From Micromonospora sp. C95 (GTDB taxonomy: Bacteria > Actinomycetota > Actinomycetes > Mycobacteriales > Micromonosporaceae): a stretch of DNA of 39,223 nt. A program made the translations under genes and the position numbers. The notes beneath the pieces are model-generated. The model had not been told where the DNA came from, made no database searches, and saw only the letters and a program-made list of their open reading frames with translations. Shown here one piece after another: positions 1 through 7,525 of the stretch (position 1 is the first letter of the stretch; each line of letters begins with the position of its first letter). The stretch spans positions 1 to 39,223 of the forward strand of contig NZ_JAGPXT010000042.1 of NCBI RefSeq assembly GCF_018070465.1. The letters run 5' to 3'.

Positions 1-30
1 CCCCACCCCGCCCCACCCGACCCCGTTCAT

Positions 31-79
31 CAAGAAGTTTTCGCCGTCCTCGGGCCCCCATCCCGACCCAAACTTCTTG
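31..79. repeat. Intergenic long hairpin, copy 1 of a dispersed family
   Basis: CAAGAAGTTT at 31-40 is the reverse complement of AAACTTCTTG at 70-79, giving a 10-bp stem. A smaller inner stem (TCGGG/CCCGA) lies in the loop. The arm resembles the GATCATGAAGTT core of the hairpins near 12.35 and 20.22 kb but is more diverged. No gene is seen in 1-210; the rest of the stretch holds only this hairpin and the padR promoter region. Confidence 0.5.
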
Positions 80-162
80 GTCGACAAGGCGAGGTGGGCA
101 GGTGAGGCAGGGCTGGGTAGGTGGTGGGTGAGCGCGTGAGTGAGTTGTCGACGTTGTGTTGG

Positions 163-183
163 CGATATATCGTTGATGCATCA
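163..183. promoter_or_regulatory. Candidate PadR autorepressor operator: two adjacent palindromes
   Basis: Two perfect 10-bp palindromes sit side by side: CGATATATCG (163-172) and TGATGCATCA (174-183). This is an unusually AT-rich patch directly upstream of the PadR-family gene, whose ribosome binding site AAGGAG lies just downstream. PadR repressors typically bind such symmetric AT-rich sites over their own promoter. A hexamer TTGTCG at 145-150 with TATCGT at 168-173 (17-bp gap) is a possible promoter inside the operator. Autoregulation is inferred. Confidence 0.5.
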
Positions 184-210
184 GTGATAGTTCCGGGAAG
201 GAGAACAGCG

Positions 211-786
211 ATGAAGTTTCATCGGCGTGGGCACGGGTTGCACGAAGGGCGGATGCGGGGGTTCGGGTTTCCGCCGGGGCCGCCGTTTCCGCCGGGCGGG
301 CATGGGTTCGGGCACGGTCGGGGCGGTCGCGGACGGGGGCGGGGACGCCGCCCGAACGTCCGCAACGCGGTGCTGGCCCTGCTCACCGAGCGCCCGATGC
401 ACGGCTACGAGATGATCCAGGAGATCGACTCCCGCACCGGCGGTAGCTGGCGGCCCAGCCCCGGCTCGATCTACCCGACGCTCCAGTTGCTGGAGGACGA
501 GGGCGTCATCGTCGCCACCGAGGAGTCCGGCGGTGGCCGCAAGCGGTTCACCCTCACCGAGCAGGGCCGCACCGAGGCCGACGAGGCGGCCCAGACGCCG
601 CCCTGGGCGGAGGTCGCCGAGGACACCATCAACAGCTGGCACGACATCCGCAACGCCGGCATGCAGGCCATGCAGGCGCTGCGCCAGGTGATGATGACGG
701 GCACCGACGACCAGCGGGAACGCGCCGCCCAGGTGCTCGACGAGACCCGCCGCAAGCTGTACGCGATCCTCGCCGAATCCGAGTGA
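211..786 (+). CDS. PadR family transcriptional regulator
   Basis: This 191-residue protein is a PadR-type winged-helix repressor. The first 47 residues are a low-complexity Gly/Arg/Phe/His/Pro tail common in actinobacterial PadR proteins. The winged helix follows at about residues 48-120, with the family signatures RPMHGYEM, PSPGSIYPTLQLLEDEG and RKRFTLTEQG. The C-terminal helices would form the dimer interface. The ATG at 211 is chosen because AAGGAG lies 9 nt upstream; an in-frame GTG at 121 would run through the palindromic operator. The gene stands alone, convergent with ispG across a strong hairpin. The ligand and targets cannot be read from sequence. Confidence 0.9.
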   Translation: MKFHRRGHGLHEGRMRGFGFPPGPPFPPGGHGFGHGRGGRGRGRGRRPNVRNAVLALLTERPMHGYEMIQEIDSRTGGSWRPSPGSIYPTLQLLEDEGVIVATEESGGGRKRFTLTEQGRTEADEAAQTPPWAEVAEDTINSWHDIRNAGMQAMQALRQVMMTGTDDQRERAAQVLDETRRKLYAILAESE

Positions 787-800
787 CCCCGGTACGCGCC

Positions 801-831
801 GAGGGCGGCCACCCAGTGGATGGCCGCCCTC
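801..831. terminator. Bidirectional terminator between padR and ispG
   Basis: GAGGGCGGCCA (801-811) pairs perfectly with TGGCCGCCCTC (821-831), an 11-bp GC-rich stem with a 9-nt loop. It sits in the 60-bp gap between two convergent genes. There is no T-tract, which is usual for actinobacterial intrinsic terminators. Confidence 0.75.
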
Positions 832-846
832 CTGCTGGTCGCGTCG

Positions 847-2028
847 TCAGTGCACGGTGACGGTGGCGCCGGGAATCATGTCGCGCAGTTCCTCGGGCAG
901 CTCGGCGCCCATCTCGTCGGCCAGCCGCAGCGCCTCCTCGATCAGGGTCTCCACGATCTGCCCCTCGGGCACCGTCTTGATGACCTGGCCCTTGACGAAG
1001 ATCTGCCCCTTGCCGTTGCCGGAGGCCACCCCCAGGTCGGCCTCACGGGCCTCACCGGGACCGTTCACCACACAGCCCATCACGGCGACCCGCAGCGGCA
1101 CCGGCAGCCCTTCCAGGCCGGCGGTGACCTCCTCGGCCAGCTTGTAGACGTCCACCTGGGCCCGCCCACAGGACGGGCAGGAGACGATCTCCAGGCCCCG
1201 CTCGCGCAGTCCGAGTGACTCCAGGATCTGGTTGCCGACCTTGATCTCCTCGACCGGCGGCGCGGACAGCGACACCCGGATGGTGTCGCCGATCCCCTCG
1301 GCCAGCAGCGCACCGAAGGCGACAGCGGACTTGATGGTGCCCTGGAACGCCGGCCCGGCCTCGGTCACGCCGAGGTGCAGCGGGTAGTCGCACTGCTCGG
1401 CGAGCTGCCGGTACGCCCGGATCATCACCACCGGGTCGTTGTGCTTCACCGAGATCTTGATGTCCCGGAAGCCGTGCTCCTCGAACAGCGAACACTCCCA
1501 CAGCGCCGACTCGACGAGCGCCTCCGCCGTGGCCCGGCCGTACTTGGCCAGCAGCCGCTTGTCCAACGAGCCGGCGTTGACCCCGATCCGGATCGGCGTA
1601 CCCGCGGCGGAGGCCGCTGCCGCGATCTCCTTCACCTTGTCGTCGAACTGGCGGATGTTGCCCGGGTTTACCCGGACCGCCGCACACCCGGCGTCGATCG
1701 CGGCGAAGACGTACTTCGGCTGGAAGTGGATGTCCGCGATCACCGGGATCTGCGACTTCTTCGCGATCGCCGGCAGCGCCTCCACGTCGTCCTGGCTGGG
1801 CACCGCGACCCGGACGATCTGGCACCCGGACGCCGTCAGCTCAGCGATCTGCTGGAGGGTGGCGTTCACGTCGGAGGTCAACGTGGTGGTCATCGACTGG
1901 ACGGACACCGGCGCGCCACCGCCGACCGGCACGGACCCGACCATGATCTGGCGGCTGGCCCGGCGGGGCGCGAGCGGCGGCGGCGGTACGGGCGGCATAC
2001 CGAGACTGACAGCGGTCACTTCAGGCAC
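847..2028 (-). CDS. ispG: 4-hydroxy-3-methylbut-2-enyl diphosphate synthase (flavodoxin/ferredoxin), IspG/GcpE
   Basis: IspG reduces MEcPP to HMBPP, the penultimate step of the MEP isoprenoid pathway, using a 4Fe-4S cluster. The 393 residues cover the N-terminal TIM barrel (VQSMTTT, VIADIHF, VRVNPGN) and the C-terminal iron-sulfur domain. Cluster ligands are visible as CPSC (Cys284, Cys287) and MGC (Cys319), followed by NGPGEA with the catalytic Glu326. The GTG at 2028 abuts the stop codon of the upstream protease gene, so the two are probably translationally coupled. A GTG three codons later (2019) would give the common actinobacterial N-terminus MTAVSLGM and is an equally good start. It is the last gene of the dxr-rip-ispG run. 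Confidence 0.97.
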   Translation of the reverse strand: MPEVTAVSLGMPPVPPPPLAPRRASRQIMVGSVPVGGGAPVSVQSMTTTLTSDVNATLQQIAELTASGCQIVRVAVPSQDDVEALPAIAKKSQIPVIADIHFQPKYVFAAIDAGCAAVRVNPGNIRQFDDKVKEIAAAASAAGTPIRIGVNAGSLDKRLLAKYGRATAEALVESALWECSLFEEHGFRDIKISVKHNDPVVMIRAYRQLAEQCDYPLHLGVTEAGPAFQGTIKSAVAFGALLAEGIGDTIRVSLSAPPVEEIKVGNQILESLGLRERGLEIVSCPSCGRAQVDVYKLAEEVTAGLEGLPVPLRVAVMGCVVNGPGEAREADLGVASGNGKGQIFVKGQVIKTVPEGQIVETLIEEALRLADEMGAELPEELRDMIPGATVTVH

Positions 2029-3279
2029 TCACTTTGGGAAGAGGGTGATCGGGTTGACCACGTCCGCGGTGATGGTGAGCAGGGTGAACACCCCACCGAT
2101 CAGGATCACCACGTACGTGAAGGGCATCAGCTTGAAGTAGTCCACCCGGCCCGGGTCGGGCCGGCGCAGCCGCGCGTACAGCCAGGAGCGGGCTCGTTCG
2201 AACCAGGCGATGGCGATGTGGCCGCCGTCCAGCGGCAGCAGCGGCAGCAGGTTGAACACCCCGATGAAGAAGTTCAGCGAGATGAACAGCATGATGAAGA
2301 TTTCCCAGGCGTTGTTGGCGACCGCCTCGCCGCCGAGGACGCTGGCGCCGACCACGCTGATCGGGGTGTCGATGTCCCGCTCGCCGCCGGTGATGGCGGT
2401 CCAGAGCGCGGGGATCTTCTCCGGCAGCCGCTGCAACGCCTGCGCGGTGGCCACCGCCATGTCGCCGATGAAGGTGCTTGTCGCGCCGACCGCCTCGACC
2501 GGGCCGTAGCTGACCAGGCCGGGAGTGCTGATGACCAGGCCGATGCCGAGGGCGGAGACGTCGCCGACCGGCCCGTCCGGGTTGTCGATCGGCGGGCGCT
2601 TGGTGGTGGCCAGCACCGTCTCGACGTTGCCGGGCTGGCCGTCGCGTTCGTACCCGATCTTGGCGGTGCTGCCGGGGCTGGTGGCCCGCAGCGTGGTGAG
2701 CAGGTCGCCGTAGTTGGCGATCGGGGTGCCGTTGATCGAGGTGATCCGGTCGCCGTCCTGAAGCCCGGCCGCAGCGGCGGGGCTCGGCGCGTCACCGGTC
2801 TCGCAGGCCCGGTACGTGGTGTCGGGCAGGACGCAGTCCTGGAGGGCGATCACCGCCGGCTCGCTGCGGATCTGCTCCTCGGTGCTGGGAAAGTTCGGGT
2901 TGGGCAGGCCGAAGGTCATCGCGGCCAGCCAGGCGGCGAAGATCGCCAACCCGAAGTGGGTCACCGACCCGGCGGACATCACGATGGTGCGCTTCCACAC
3001 CGGGTAGCGCCACATGGCGCGCTTCTCGTCACCGGGCTCGACGTCGTCGTCCTGCGGCGTCATACCGACGATCTTGCAGAAGCCGCCGAGTGGGATGCCC
3101 TTGATCCCGTACTCGGTCTCGCCGCGCTTGAACGACCAGAGGGTGGGGCCGAAGCCGACGAAGTAGCGGGTGACCTTCATGCCGAAGGCCTTGGCGGTGA
3201 GCATGTGCCCGGCCTCGTGCAGGCTCACCGAGATGAGAATGCCGAGGGCGAACAGCACCACCCCGAACGCGAACGACAT
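2029..3279 (-). CDS. rip: Site-2 intramembrane zinc metalloprotease, M50 family (Rip1/RseP-like)
   Basis: This 416-residue membrane protein is a site-2 protease, which cuts membrane-anchored substrates such as anti-sigma factors inside the bilayer. The zinc motif HEAGH (His21, Glu22, His25) lies in the first membrane helix. A PDZ domain follows (core GLQDGDRITSINGTPI), and the second metal motif LLPLDGGH lies near the C-terminus between hydrophobic helices. The ATG at 3279 overlaps the dxr stop as TGATG. In Mycobacterium tuberculosis the same dxr-rip-ispG order is found, with Rip1 (Rv2869c) regulating envelope and sigma-factor responses. Its specific substrates here are unknown. Confidence 0.95.
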   Translation of the reverse strand: MSFAFGVVLFALGILISVSLHEAGHMLTAKAFGMKVTRYFVGFGPTLWSFKRGETEYGIKGIPLGGFCKIVGMTPQDDDVEPGDEKRAMWRYPVWKRTIVMSAGSVTHFGLAIFAAWLAAMTFGLPNPNFPSTEEQIRSEPAVIALQDCVLPDTTYRACETGDAPSPAAAAGLQDGDRITSINGTPIANYGDLLTTLRATSPGSTAKIGYERDGQPGNVETVLATTKRPPIDNPDGPVGDVSALGIGLVISTPGLVSYGPVEAVGATSTFIGDMAVATAQALQRLPEKIPALWTAITGGERDIDTPISVVGASVLGGEAVANNAWEIFIMLFISLNFFIGVFNLLPLLPLDGGHIAIAWFERARSWLYARLRRPDPGRVDYFKLMPFTYVVILIGGVFTLLTITADVVNPITLFPK

Positions 3280-4499
3280 CAAGCTCCTTCCACCGCAGCA
3301 GCGATGATCTCCTGCGCGTGTGCGCGCGCCCACGACTCGGCTTCGAGTACGTCCTCGACGGTACCCGGTTCGCCGAAATCGGGAGCCTCCTCCAACACGC
3401 GCTGCAACGTGTCGACGATGCCGAGGAACGGCAGCCGTCCGGCGACGAACGCCGCCACGCACTCCTCGTTCGCCGCGTTGTAGATCGCCGGCCGGCATCG
3501 ACCGGCCTCCCCGGCCGCCTTGGCCAGCGCCACCGCCGGGAACGCCTCGTCGTCAAGCGGCGCGAACTCCCAGGTGTGCGCGGTGGCCCAGTCGACCGCG
3601 GCGGCCGCCTCGGGCACCCGGTCCGGCCAGCCCAATCCGAGGGCGATCGGCAGCCGCATGTCCGGCGGGCTGGCCTGCGCCAACGTCGACCCGTCGACGA
3701 ACTCGACCATCGAGTGGATCACCGACTGGGGGTGCACCATCACGGTGATGTCGGCGTACGGCACGTCGAACAGCTCGTGCGCCTCGATCACCTCAAGCGC
3801 CTTGTTGACCATGGTCGCCGAGTTGATCGTGACGACCGGTCCCATGTTCCAGGTCGGGTGGGCGAGCGCCTGCTCCGGCGTGACCGCCGTCAACTCGTCG
3901 CGCCGCCGCCCCCGGAACGGCCCACCACTGGCGGTGACGACCAGCCGGCGTACCTCACCCCGGGTGCCGCCGCGCAGGCACTGCGCCAGCGCCGAGTGCT
4001 CCGAGTCCACCGGGACGATCTGCTCCGGCCGCGTCACCGCGCCCTTGACCAGCGATCCGCCGGCCACCAGCGACTCCTTGTTGGCAAGCGCGAGCGTACG
4101 CCCGGCGCGCAGCGCCGCCAGGGTCGGCGCCAGCCCGAGCGACCCCACCACCCCGTTGAGTACGACGTCACACGGCCACTGCGCCAGCTCGGTCATCGCC
4201 TCCGGCCCGGCCACGATCTTGGGCAGCTTGAACTCGCCGCTGGCCCAGCCCTGCCGGCTCGCCTCGGCGTAGAACGCCAGCTGAAGATCCTGCGCGGCGG
4301 ACGCCTTCGCCACCCCGACCACGTCGACACCGAGTTCGAGCGCCTGGGCGGCGAGCAGCCCGATGTTGCCGCCACCGGCACCCAGCGCCACCACCCGGAA
4401 CCGCTCCGGGTTGCGCCGCACGATGTCGATGGCCTGCGTACCGATCGACCCGGTACAACCCAGCAGCACAAGATCACGGGGGGACGTCACGCCGCCCAT
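3279..4499 (-). CDS. dxr: 1-deoxy-D-xylulose 5-phosphate reductoisomerase
   Basis: DXR converts DXP to MEP with NADPH, the first committed step of the MEP pathway. The 406 residues match the usual length. The N-terminal nucleotide motif LGCTGSIG has Cys where Ser is common, and the metal-binding motif VDSEHSA and the HPQSVIHSMVEF and GWPDR segments of the catalytic domain are present. The ATG at 4499 has no clear Shine-Dalgarno. A GTG at 4490 would give the family-typical N-terminus MTSPRDLVLLG and may be the real, possibly leaderless, start. The gene heads the run with the site-2 protease and ispG, so two isoprenoid steps flank a membrane protease. Confidence 0.96.
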   Translation of the reverse strand: MGGVTSPRDLVLLGCTGSIGTQAIDIVRRNPERFRVVALGAGGGNIGLLAAQALELGVDVVGVAKASAAQDLQLAFYAEASRQGWASGEFKLPKIVAGPEAMTELAQWPCDVVLNGVVGSLGLAPTLAALRAGRTLALANKESLVAGGSLVKGAVTRPEQIVPVDSEHSALAQCLRGGTRGEVRRLVVTASGGPFRGRRRDELTAVTPEQALAHPTWNMGPVVTINSATMVNKALEVIEAHELFDVPYADITVMVHPQSVIHSMVEFVDGSTLAQASPPDMRLPIALGLGWPDRVPEAAAAVDWATAHTWEFAPLDDEAFPAVALAKAAGEAGRCRPAIYNAANEECVAAFVAGRLPFLGIVDTLQRVLEEAPDFGEPGTVEDVLEAESWARAHAQEIIAAAVEGA

Positions 4500-4525
4500 T
4501 GTTACGCACCGCCGCTGAGCGCAAG

Positions 4526-4574
4526 GCAGGGCACCTTGTTGACGCCTCCGGTGAAGCAGGGCCCCTGTGCTGAC
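4526..4574. repeat. Imperfect tandem repeat of an intergenic element (30-bp period)
   Basis: GCAGGGCACCTTGTTGAC (4526-4543) recurs 30 bp on as GCAGGGCCCCTGTGCTGAC (4556-4574) in the gap between dxr and the Uma2 gene. From memory it looks like a degraded copy of the paired AGGGCCCCTTGTTAAC-type repeats scattered through Micromonospora intergenic DNA; that assignment is recollection, not a search. Confidence 0.4.
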
Positions 4575-4589
4575 AGGAAGCAGCTACCG

Positions 4590-5258
4590 TCAGCTCTCCC
4601 CGAGCGGGGCATCTTCGTCCTCCAACGGAGCTTCCTCGCCGAGCAGGTCACCCGGATCGACCGAGAACTCGAATGGCTCCCGCATCACGAAGGTGCTTCC
4701 GGCCGCGGCGGCGGCCACCGGTCGGTACTCGCCGTCGGTCAGCTCGAACAGTGCGATGGTGGGGACTCGGTTACGCAAGTCGACCCGGAGGAAGAAGGGT
4801 ACGCCGGCCGTACCGTACTCGCGCGGACGATCGATGATGTCCTTACGCCGGTTACCGGGCGACACGACCTCGCCAAGCAGAACGGCATGTCTGATGTCCA
4901 TCGTCGTGCGCCCCCCTCCGGGAACGCGCAGCACGACGAGGTCGGGGATGAACAGATCCTGCCCGGAGACGACGTTCGCCTCCGCGTAGAGCCACAGCTT
5001 GGCCTTCCGGGCAGCCTGCTTCAACAGGTACGCGAGGTCTAGCTCGGCATCCTGGTGGTCATATCCGGCGTGGGGTGTCACGATCACGCTTCCGCTCAGG
5101 ACCTCAACCTTGGGGCCGTTGGTCTGCGGCAACAGGTCGAGGGCGAGCTGGGCGGTCCACGGCTCGTCGTGCCACCGCAGCACGTCGAACGACGGCCCGG
5201 CGGGACGGACTTCGACACCGTCGGACGGCGGCTCGGGCACGTACGCGGCCTGCGACAT
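4590..5258 (-). CDS. Uma2 family (DUF820) PD-(D/E)XK nuclease-fold protein
   Basis: This 222-residue protein has the Uma2/DUF820 pattern, a restriction-endonuclease-like fold of unclear biological role that is strongly expanded in Actinobacteria and Cyanobacteria. The nuclease core is visible as VEVLSG, then IPDLVVLRV (active-site Asp) and LLGEVVSPGNRRKD (Glu of the PD-ExK core and the SPxNxxxD helix). The N-terminus contains a Trp/Asp-rich lead, and the C-terminal about 20 residues are acidic (EEAPLEDEDAPL). The ATG at 5258 follows a G-rich GAGGGGG. It is a single gene at the edge of the accessory stretch. DNA cleavage is a family-level prediction only. Confidence 0.85.
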   Translation of the reverse strand: MSQAAYVPEPPSDGVEVRPAGPSFDVLRWHDEPWTAQLALDLLPQTNGPKVEVLSGSVIVTPHAGYDHQDAELDLAYLLKQAARKAKLWLYAEANVVSGQDLFIPDLVVLRVPGGGRTTMDIRHAVLLGEVVSPGNRRKDIIDRPREYGTAGVPFFLRVDLRNRVPTIALFELTDGEYRPVAAAAAGSTFVMREPFEFSVDPGDLLGEEAPLEDEDAPLGES

Positions 5259-5385
5259 CCGGGCTCACCCCCTCAGCGGAACATCTTGCTCAACTCAGCC
5301 TAGCCAGCACAGTCCGCACCGCACGCCATCGCACAACCTGTCCGCCCCGGCGCCAAAGAATGTCCAGCGGCGCTGCACCAAGGCA

Positions 5386-5403
5386 ATAAGCCGGACTTAT
5401 ACT
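5386..5403 (+). promoter_or_regulatory. Promoter/operator of the decayed HigB-HigA locus
   Basis: ATAAG-CCGGA-CTTAT (5386-5400) is an inverted repeat with perfect 5-bp arms. It overlaps TATACT (5398-5403), a near-consensus -10 box. The GTG of the toxin remnant at 5410 lies 6 nt downstream, which implies a leaderless transcript. The placement of a symmetric site on the -10 box suits autorepression by the HTH antitoxin encoded next. Confidence 0.55.
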
Positions 5404-5409
5404 TCCGGC

Positions 5410-5572
5410 GTGTGGGAAGTTAGATTGCACCCCGAGGTCGAGGCATGCTTCCTCATTCCTCGTCGCTGGCGACAAGTCTGGACAGTGGCAACGCTGGTAC
5501 CAAAGCGCCATAGCGACGGCCGATGCCCGCTTCGAGGAGCATCTGACAAGGCTGAAGGAAGAGCAGCGATGA
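5410..5572 (+). pseudogene. HigB/RelE-like toxin gene with internal deletion and frameshift
   Basis: Two pieces of one toxin survive in different frames. From the GTG at 5410, the first 15 codons read MWEVRLHPEVEACFL, the typical N-terminus of actinobacterial HigB-like toxins. From about 5456 to the stop at 5570-5572, the +1 frame reads FLVAGDKSGQWQRWY and later ADARFEEHLTRLKEEQR, the typical C-terminus of the same family. The middle of roughly 60 residues, including most of the RelE-fold core, is missing. The stop overlaps the antitoxin ATG as ATGA, the normal junction of an intact pair. The toxin should be inactive. The family assignment is from remembered conserved motifs. Confidence 0.75.
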
Positions 5573-5901
5573 GCGAGGCAAGGAACTGGCGCGACGTGAA
5601 GGACAAGGCCCGAGCCGTCGATCCCGAGTGGGACACCGGCGAACGGGTCGCTCGGCGCACCCGAATGCGGGAGCAGATGCTCGCCTCGGTCAGTGGCGCA
5701 CAGCTGGCCGAGATCCGGAAGCAGCTCGGCATGACCCAGGCCCAACTCGCCGAGGCTGCGGGATTGTCGCAGGCACGCATCAGTCAGATCGAGAACGGCA
5801 CAGTGACCAACCTGGAGACCCTCCGCGCCTACGTCGCGGGGCTCGGCGGACACCTCGATGTCGTCGCCCGTATCGGGAACATCCACCTCAACGTCGCCTG
5901 A
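5569..5901 (+). CDS. HigA-like XRE helix-turn-helix antitoxin (partner toxin decayed)
   Basis: This 110-residue protein has an acidic and basic helical N-terminus (residues 1-45) and a Cro/CI-type HTH at about residues 48-95, with the clear helix pair MTQAQLAEAAGLSQARISQIENG followed by a helix starting VTNLETLRAYVAGLGG. It matches the antitoxin half of HigBA-type modules in which toxin precedes antitoxin. Its ATG overlaps the stop of the broken toxin (ATGA), so translation may still be coupled to the remnant. With the toxin lost, the protein may persist as a stand-alone repressor of its own operator at 5386-5400. Confidence 0.85.
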   Translation: MSEARNWRDVKDKARAVDPEWDTGERVARRTRMREQMLASVSGAQLAEIRKQLGMTQAQLAEAAGLSQARISQIENGTVTNLETLRAYVAGLGGHLDVVARIGNIHLNVA

Positions 5902-5952
5902 CCCGTATCGTCGATTCCCGCTGCCTGAATGTTGGTCCCTGCCGCTCGGCAA

Positions 5953-5982
5953 GTTCGGTGCCGGCGATCGCCGGCACCGAAC
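5953..5982. terminator. Perfect 30-bp palindrome, probable bidirectional terminator
   Basis: GTTCGGTGCCGGCGA (5953-5967) is followed directly by its exact reverse complement (5968-5982). It lies in the 96-bp gap between the convergent antitoxin and DUF397 genes, so a shared terminator is the simplest reading. The absence of a spacer also leaves a protein-binding palindrome possible. Confidence 0.65.
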
Positions 5983-5997
5983 CATGTCGCGTCGAGT

Positions 5998-6195
5998 TCA
6001 GGTGCGGGGGGCGAAGCGGCCCGCGCGGGTGGCGGCGACGAACCGGGTCCAGCTCGTCGCGGCGAAGCTCAGCTCCGCGCCCTGCCGGTCCTTGCTGTCG
6101 CGTACGCCGACCGCGCCGACAAAGCCGGCCACCTCGACGCAGTCACCGTTACTGCCGGACCGGGACGACGTGCGCCACACTCCGTCACGTCTCAT
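5998..6195 (-). CDS. DUF397 domain protein
   Basis: This 65-residue protein is a typical DUF397 member: the pattern W-R-TSSRSG-SNGDCVEVA near the start, then VGVRDSKDR and a C-terminal W-xx-FV-x(3)-RxGRF. DUF397 proteins are found almost only in Actinobacteria and nearly always next to Scr1-type XRE regulators. Some such pairs are known or proposed to act as small partners or antitoxin-like modulators of the regulator in Streptomyces development. Here its ATG at 6195 overlaps the end of the regulator gene by 11 bp, so the two are co-translated. Confidence 0.9.
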   Translation of the reverse strand: MRRDGVWRTSSRSGSNGDCVEVAGFVGAVGVRDSKDRQGAELSFAATSWTRFVAATRAGRFAPRT

Positions 6196-7066
6196 GGGTC
6201 ATCTCCTTTGCGATCACCGTTATCAGCTCACGGGATTCATCGACGTCGAGCGCCCGCTCGCTGAGCGAGCGCCACGCTTCCTCGTAGGTCTGGATCTCGT
6301 GCGGCTTGTCAAGGTAGACCGCGCCGCACGGGCCGTCCATGTAGATGGTGGTCGGCTCCGGCTCCCGGACATCGATCGGGAAGTCGAGCATGGTGAAGGC
6401 ACCAGTGTCGCCCCAACGGAACAGCCCCGCGCGCAGTGGCAGCACCCGAAGGCTGACGTTGTGCCGCTCGCTGGTCACCACCAGGGCGTCGAGCTGCCGG
6501 GCCATCGCGAGCCGGTCACGCAACGGCCGGCGCAGCACCGCCTCGCTGAGGATCACGTCCAGGTACGGAGCCCGGGGCACCGCCCGCGCCAACAGCCGCT
6601 GTCGGCGCAACCGGATATCCACCTTGGCCTGCCGTTCCACCTCACTCAGGTTCGGCTGGTCGAGGGCGATCACTTCGCGCGTGTACTCGACCGTCTGCAA
6701 CAGGCCGGGTACCAGGTCGGCCTCGTACTTTCGGATCTTGGTCGCGGCGGCCTCCAGGCCGACGTACAGCTTGAACCAGTCTTTGATCGCCTCGCCGTAG
6801 CTGTGCCACCAGCCGTGCGCCTTGGTCTCGCGGGCCAGCGACCGCATGGTCTGGATGGTCTCGGGGGTCGCGCGGTACACCCGGCACATGGCCTCCACGT
6901 CGTTCGGGTGCATGGGGACCTGGCCGGTTTCGTACCGCCAGATTCGCGGCGTCGACCATTCCAGTTCCTTCGCGGCGGCGACCACAGTTACGTGCGCGTT
7001 TTCGCGAAGTTCTCTCAAATACCTGCCGAGTTGCCTACGCGGGACGGTGCTTCCCGGGTCGTCCAC
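6185..7066 (-). CDS. Scr1-type XRE transcriptional regulator (HTH + DUF5753)
   Basis: The 293-residue protein has an N-terminal XRE helix-turn-helix (about residues 10-65, with LGRYLRELRENA, STPRIWRYETGQVPMHPNDVEAMCRVY) and a C-terminal DUF5753 effector domain (about residues 95-285, starting KLYVGLEAAATKIRKYEADLVPGLLQT). This is the architecture of the actinobacterial Scr1 family, whose members control development and secondary metabolism and are usually followed by DUF397. The GTG at 7066 is preceded by AGGAG at a suitable distance. It is divergent from three overlapping small genes starting at 7271, with a symmetric site between them, so it may regulate both sides. Ligand and targets are unknown. 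Confidence 0.9.
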   Translation of the reverse strand: MDDPGSTVPRRQLGRYLRELRENAHVTVVAAAKELEWSTPRIWRYETGQVPMHPNDVEAMCRVYRATPETIQTMRSLARETKAHGWWHSYGEAIKDWFKLYVGLEAAATKIRKYEADLVPGLLQTVEYTREVIALDQPNLSEVERQAKVDIRLRRQRLLARAVPRAPYLDVILSEAVLRRPLRDRLAMARQLDALVVTSERHNVSLRVLPLRAGLFRWGDTGAFTMLDFPIDVREPEPTTIYMDGPCGAVYLDKPHEIQTYEEAWRSLSERALDVDESRELITVIAKEMTHET

Positions 7067-7121
7067 GTCATCTCCTCTGCTGTTGTCGCGTAAGGCACCT
7101 CATCCCTTGATTCGCATTCTC

Positions 7122-7137
7122 GCGCAAAACATTGCGC
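7122..7137. promoter_or_regulatory. Inverted repeat in the divergent regulator/small-ORF promoter region
   Basis: GCGCAA-AACA-TTGCGC is a perfect 6-bp-arm inverted repeat. It lies in the 204-bp gap between the Scr1-type regulator (minus) and the small-ORF operon (plus), 56 bp upstream of the regulator start. It is a plausible operator for the regulator. The rest of this gap shows no other gene and no clear -10 box. Confidence 0.4.
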
Positions 7138-7270
7138 CAGGCCAGTAGTGAAATGACCATCGTGGATGACCAGCCAATCCCCCTGGCAGGTCACGGCCGG
7201 AGCGGACGCCTCCCACGAACCTCATCCCGGCGTCCGCTCCGGCCCCGCGACCATTCCACAAGGGAGGACC

Positions 7271-7525
7271 ATGGATTCGATCGACGAAGCCCTCGGCGAG
7301 ATTCCGCTGCCTCCCTACATCACCGCCGAAGATGTCACATTCGCGCTCCGGGCGATAAGCGTGCACGCCGCCGAACAATGGCCCGACGGCCCGCGCTGCC
7401 GCAACGACCGGGCAACCCACCCCTGCCGCCTGCACCGCTGGGGCCGCCGCATCCTCGCCATGCGCGGCCTCACCGACCAGGAAATCCAGACAATGCTCGC
7501 CGAGCAGGAAGCCGCCCGCCCATGA
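7271..7525 (+). CDS. Small hypothetical protein, first of three overlapping ORFs
   Basis: This is an 84-residue soluble protein of unrecognised function. The ATG at 7271 follows a strong GGGAGG. The sequence has an acidic N-terminal half (MDSIDEALGEIPLPP, ITAEDVTFALRAISVH) and a Cys/His/Arg segment (RCRNDRATHPCRLHRWGRRIL, with C-x5-H-x-C) that could bind metal, then a short helix (LTDQEIQTMLAEQE). Its stop overlaps the next ATG as ATGA. I recall similar proteins encoded beside Scr1/DUF397 regulators in Micromonosporaceae, but no function is established. It is divergent from the regulator at 6185-7066. Confidence 0.7.
   Translation: MDSIDEALGEIPLPPYITAEDVTFALRAISVHAAEQWPDGPRCRNDRATHPCRLHRWGRRILAMRGLTDQEIQTMLAEQEAARP

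Noticed and set aside
121..210. Upstream GTG start for the PadR gene
   Set aside because: It would place the coding region across the palindromic operator and lacks a ribosome binding site, whereas the ATG at 211 has AAGGAG.
1375..3483. Very long open frame on the plus strand across ispG and the protease gene
   Set aside because: It is an antisense shadow of well-conserved minus-strand genes caused by high GC content; its translation is Arg/Gly/His-rich with no motif.
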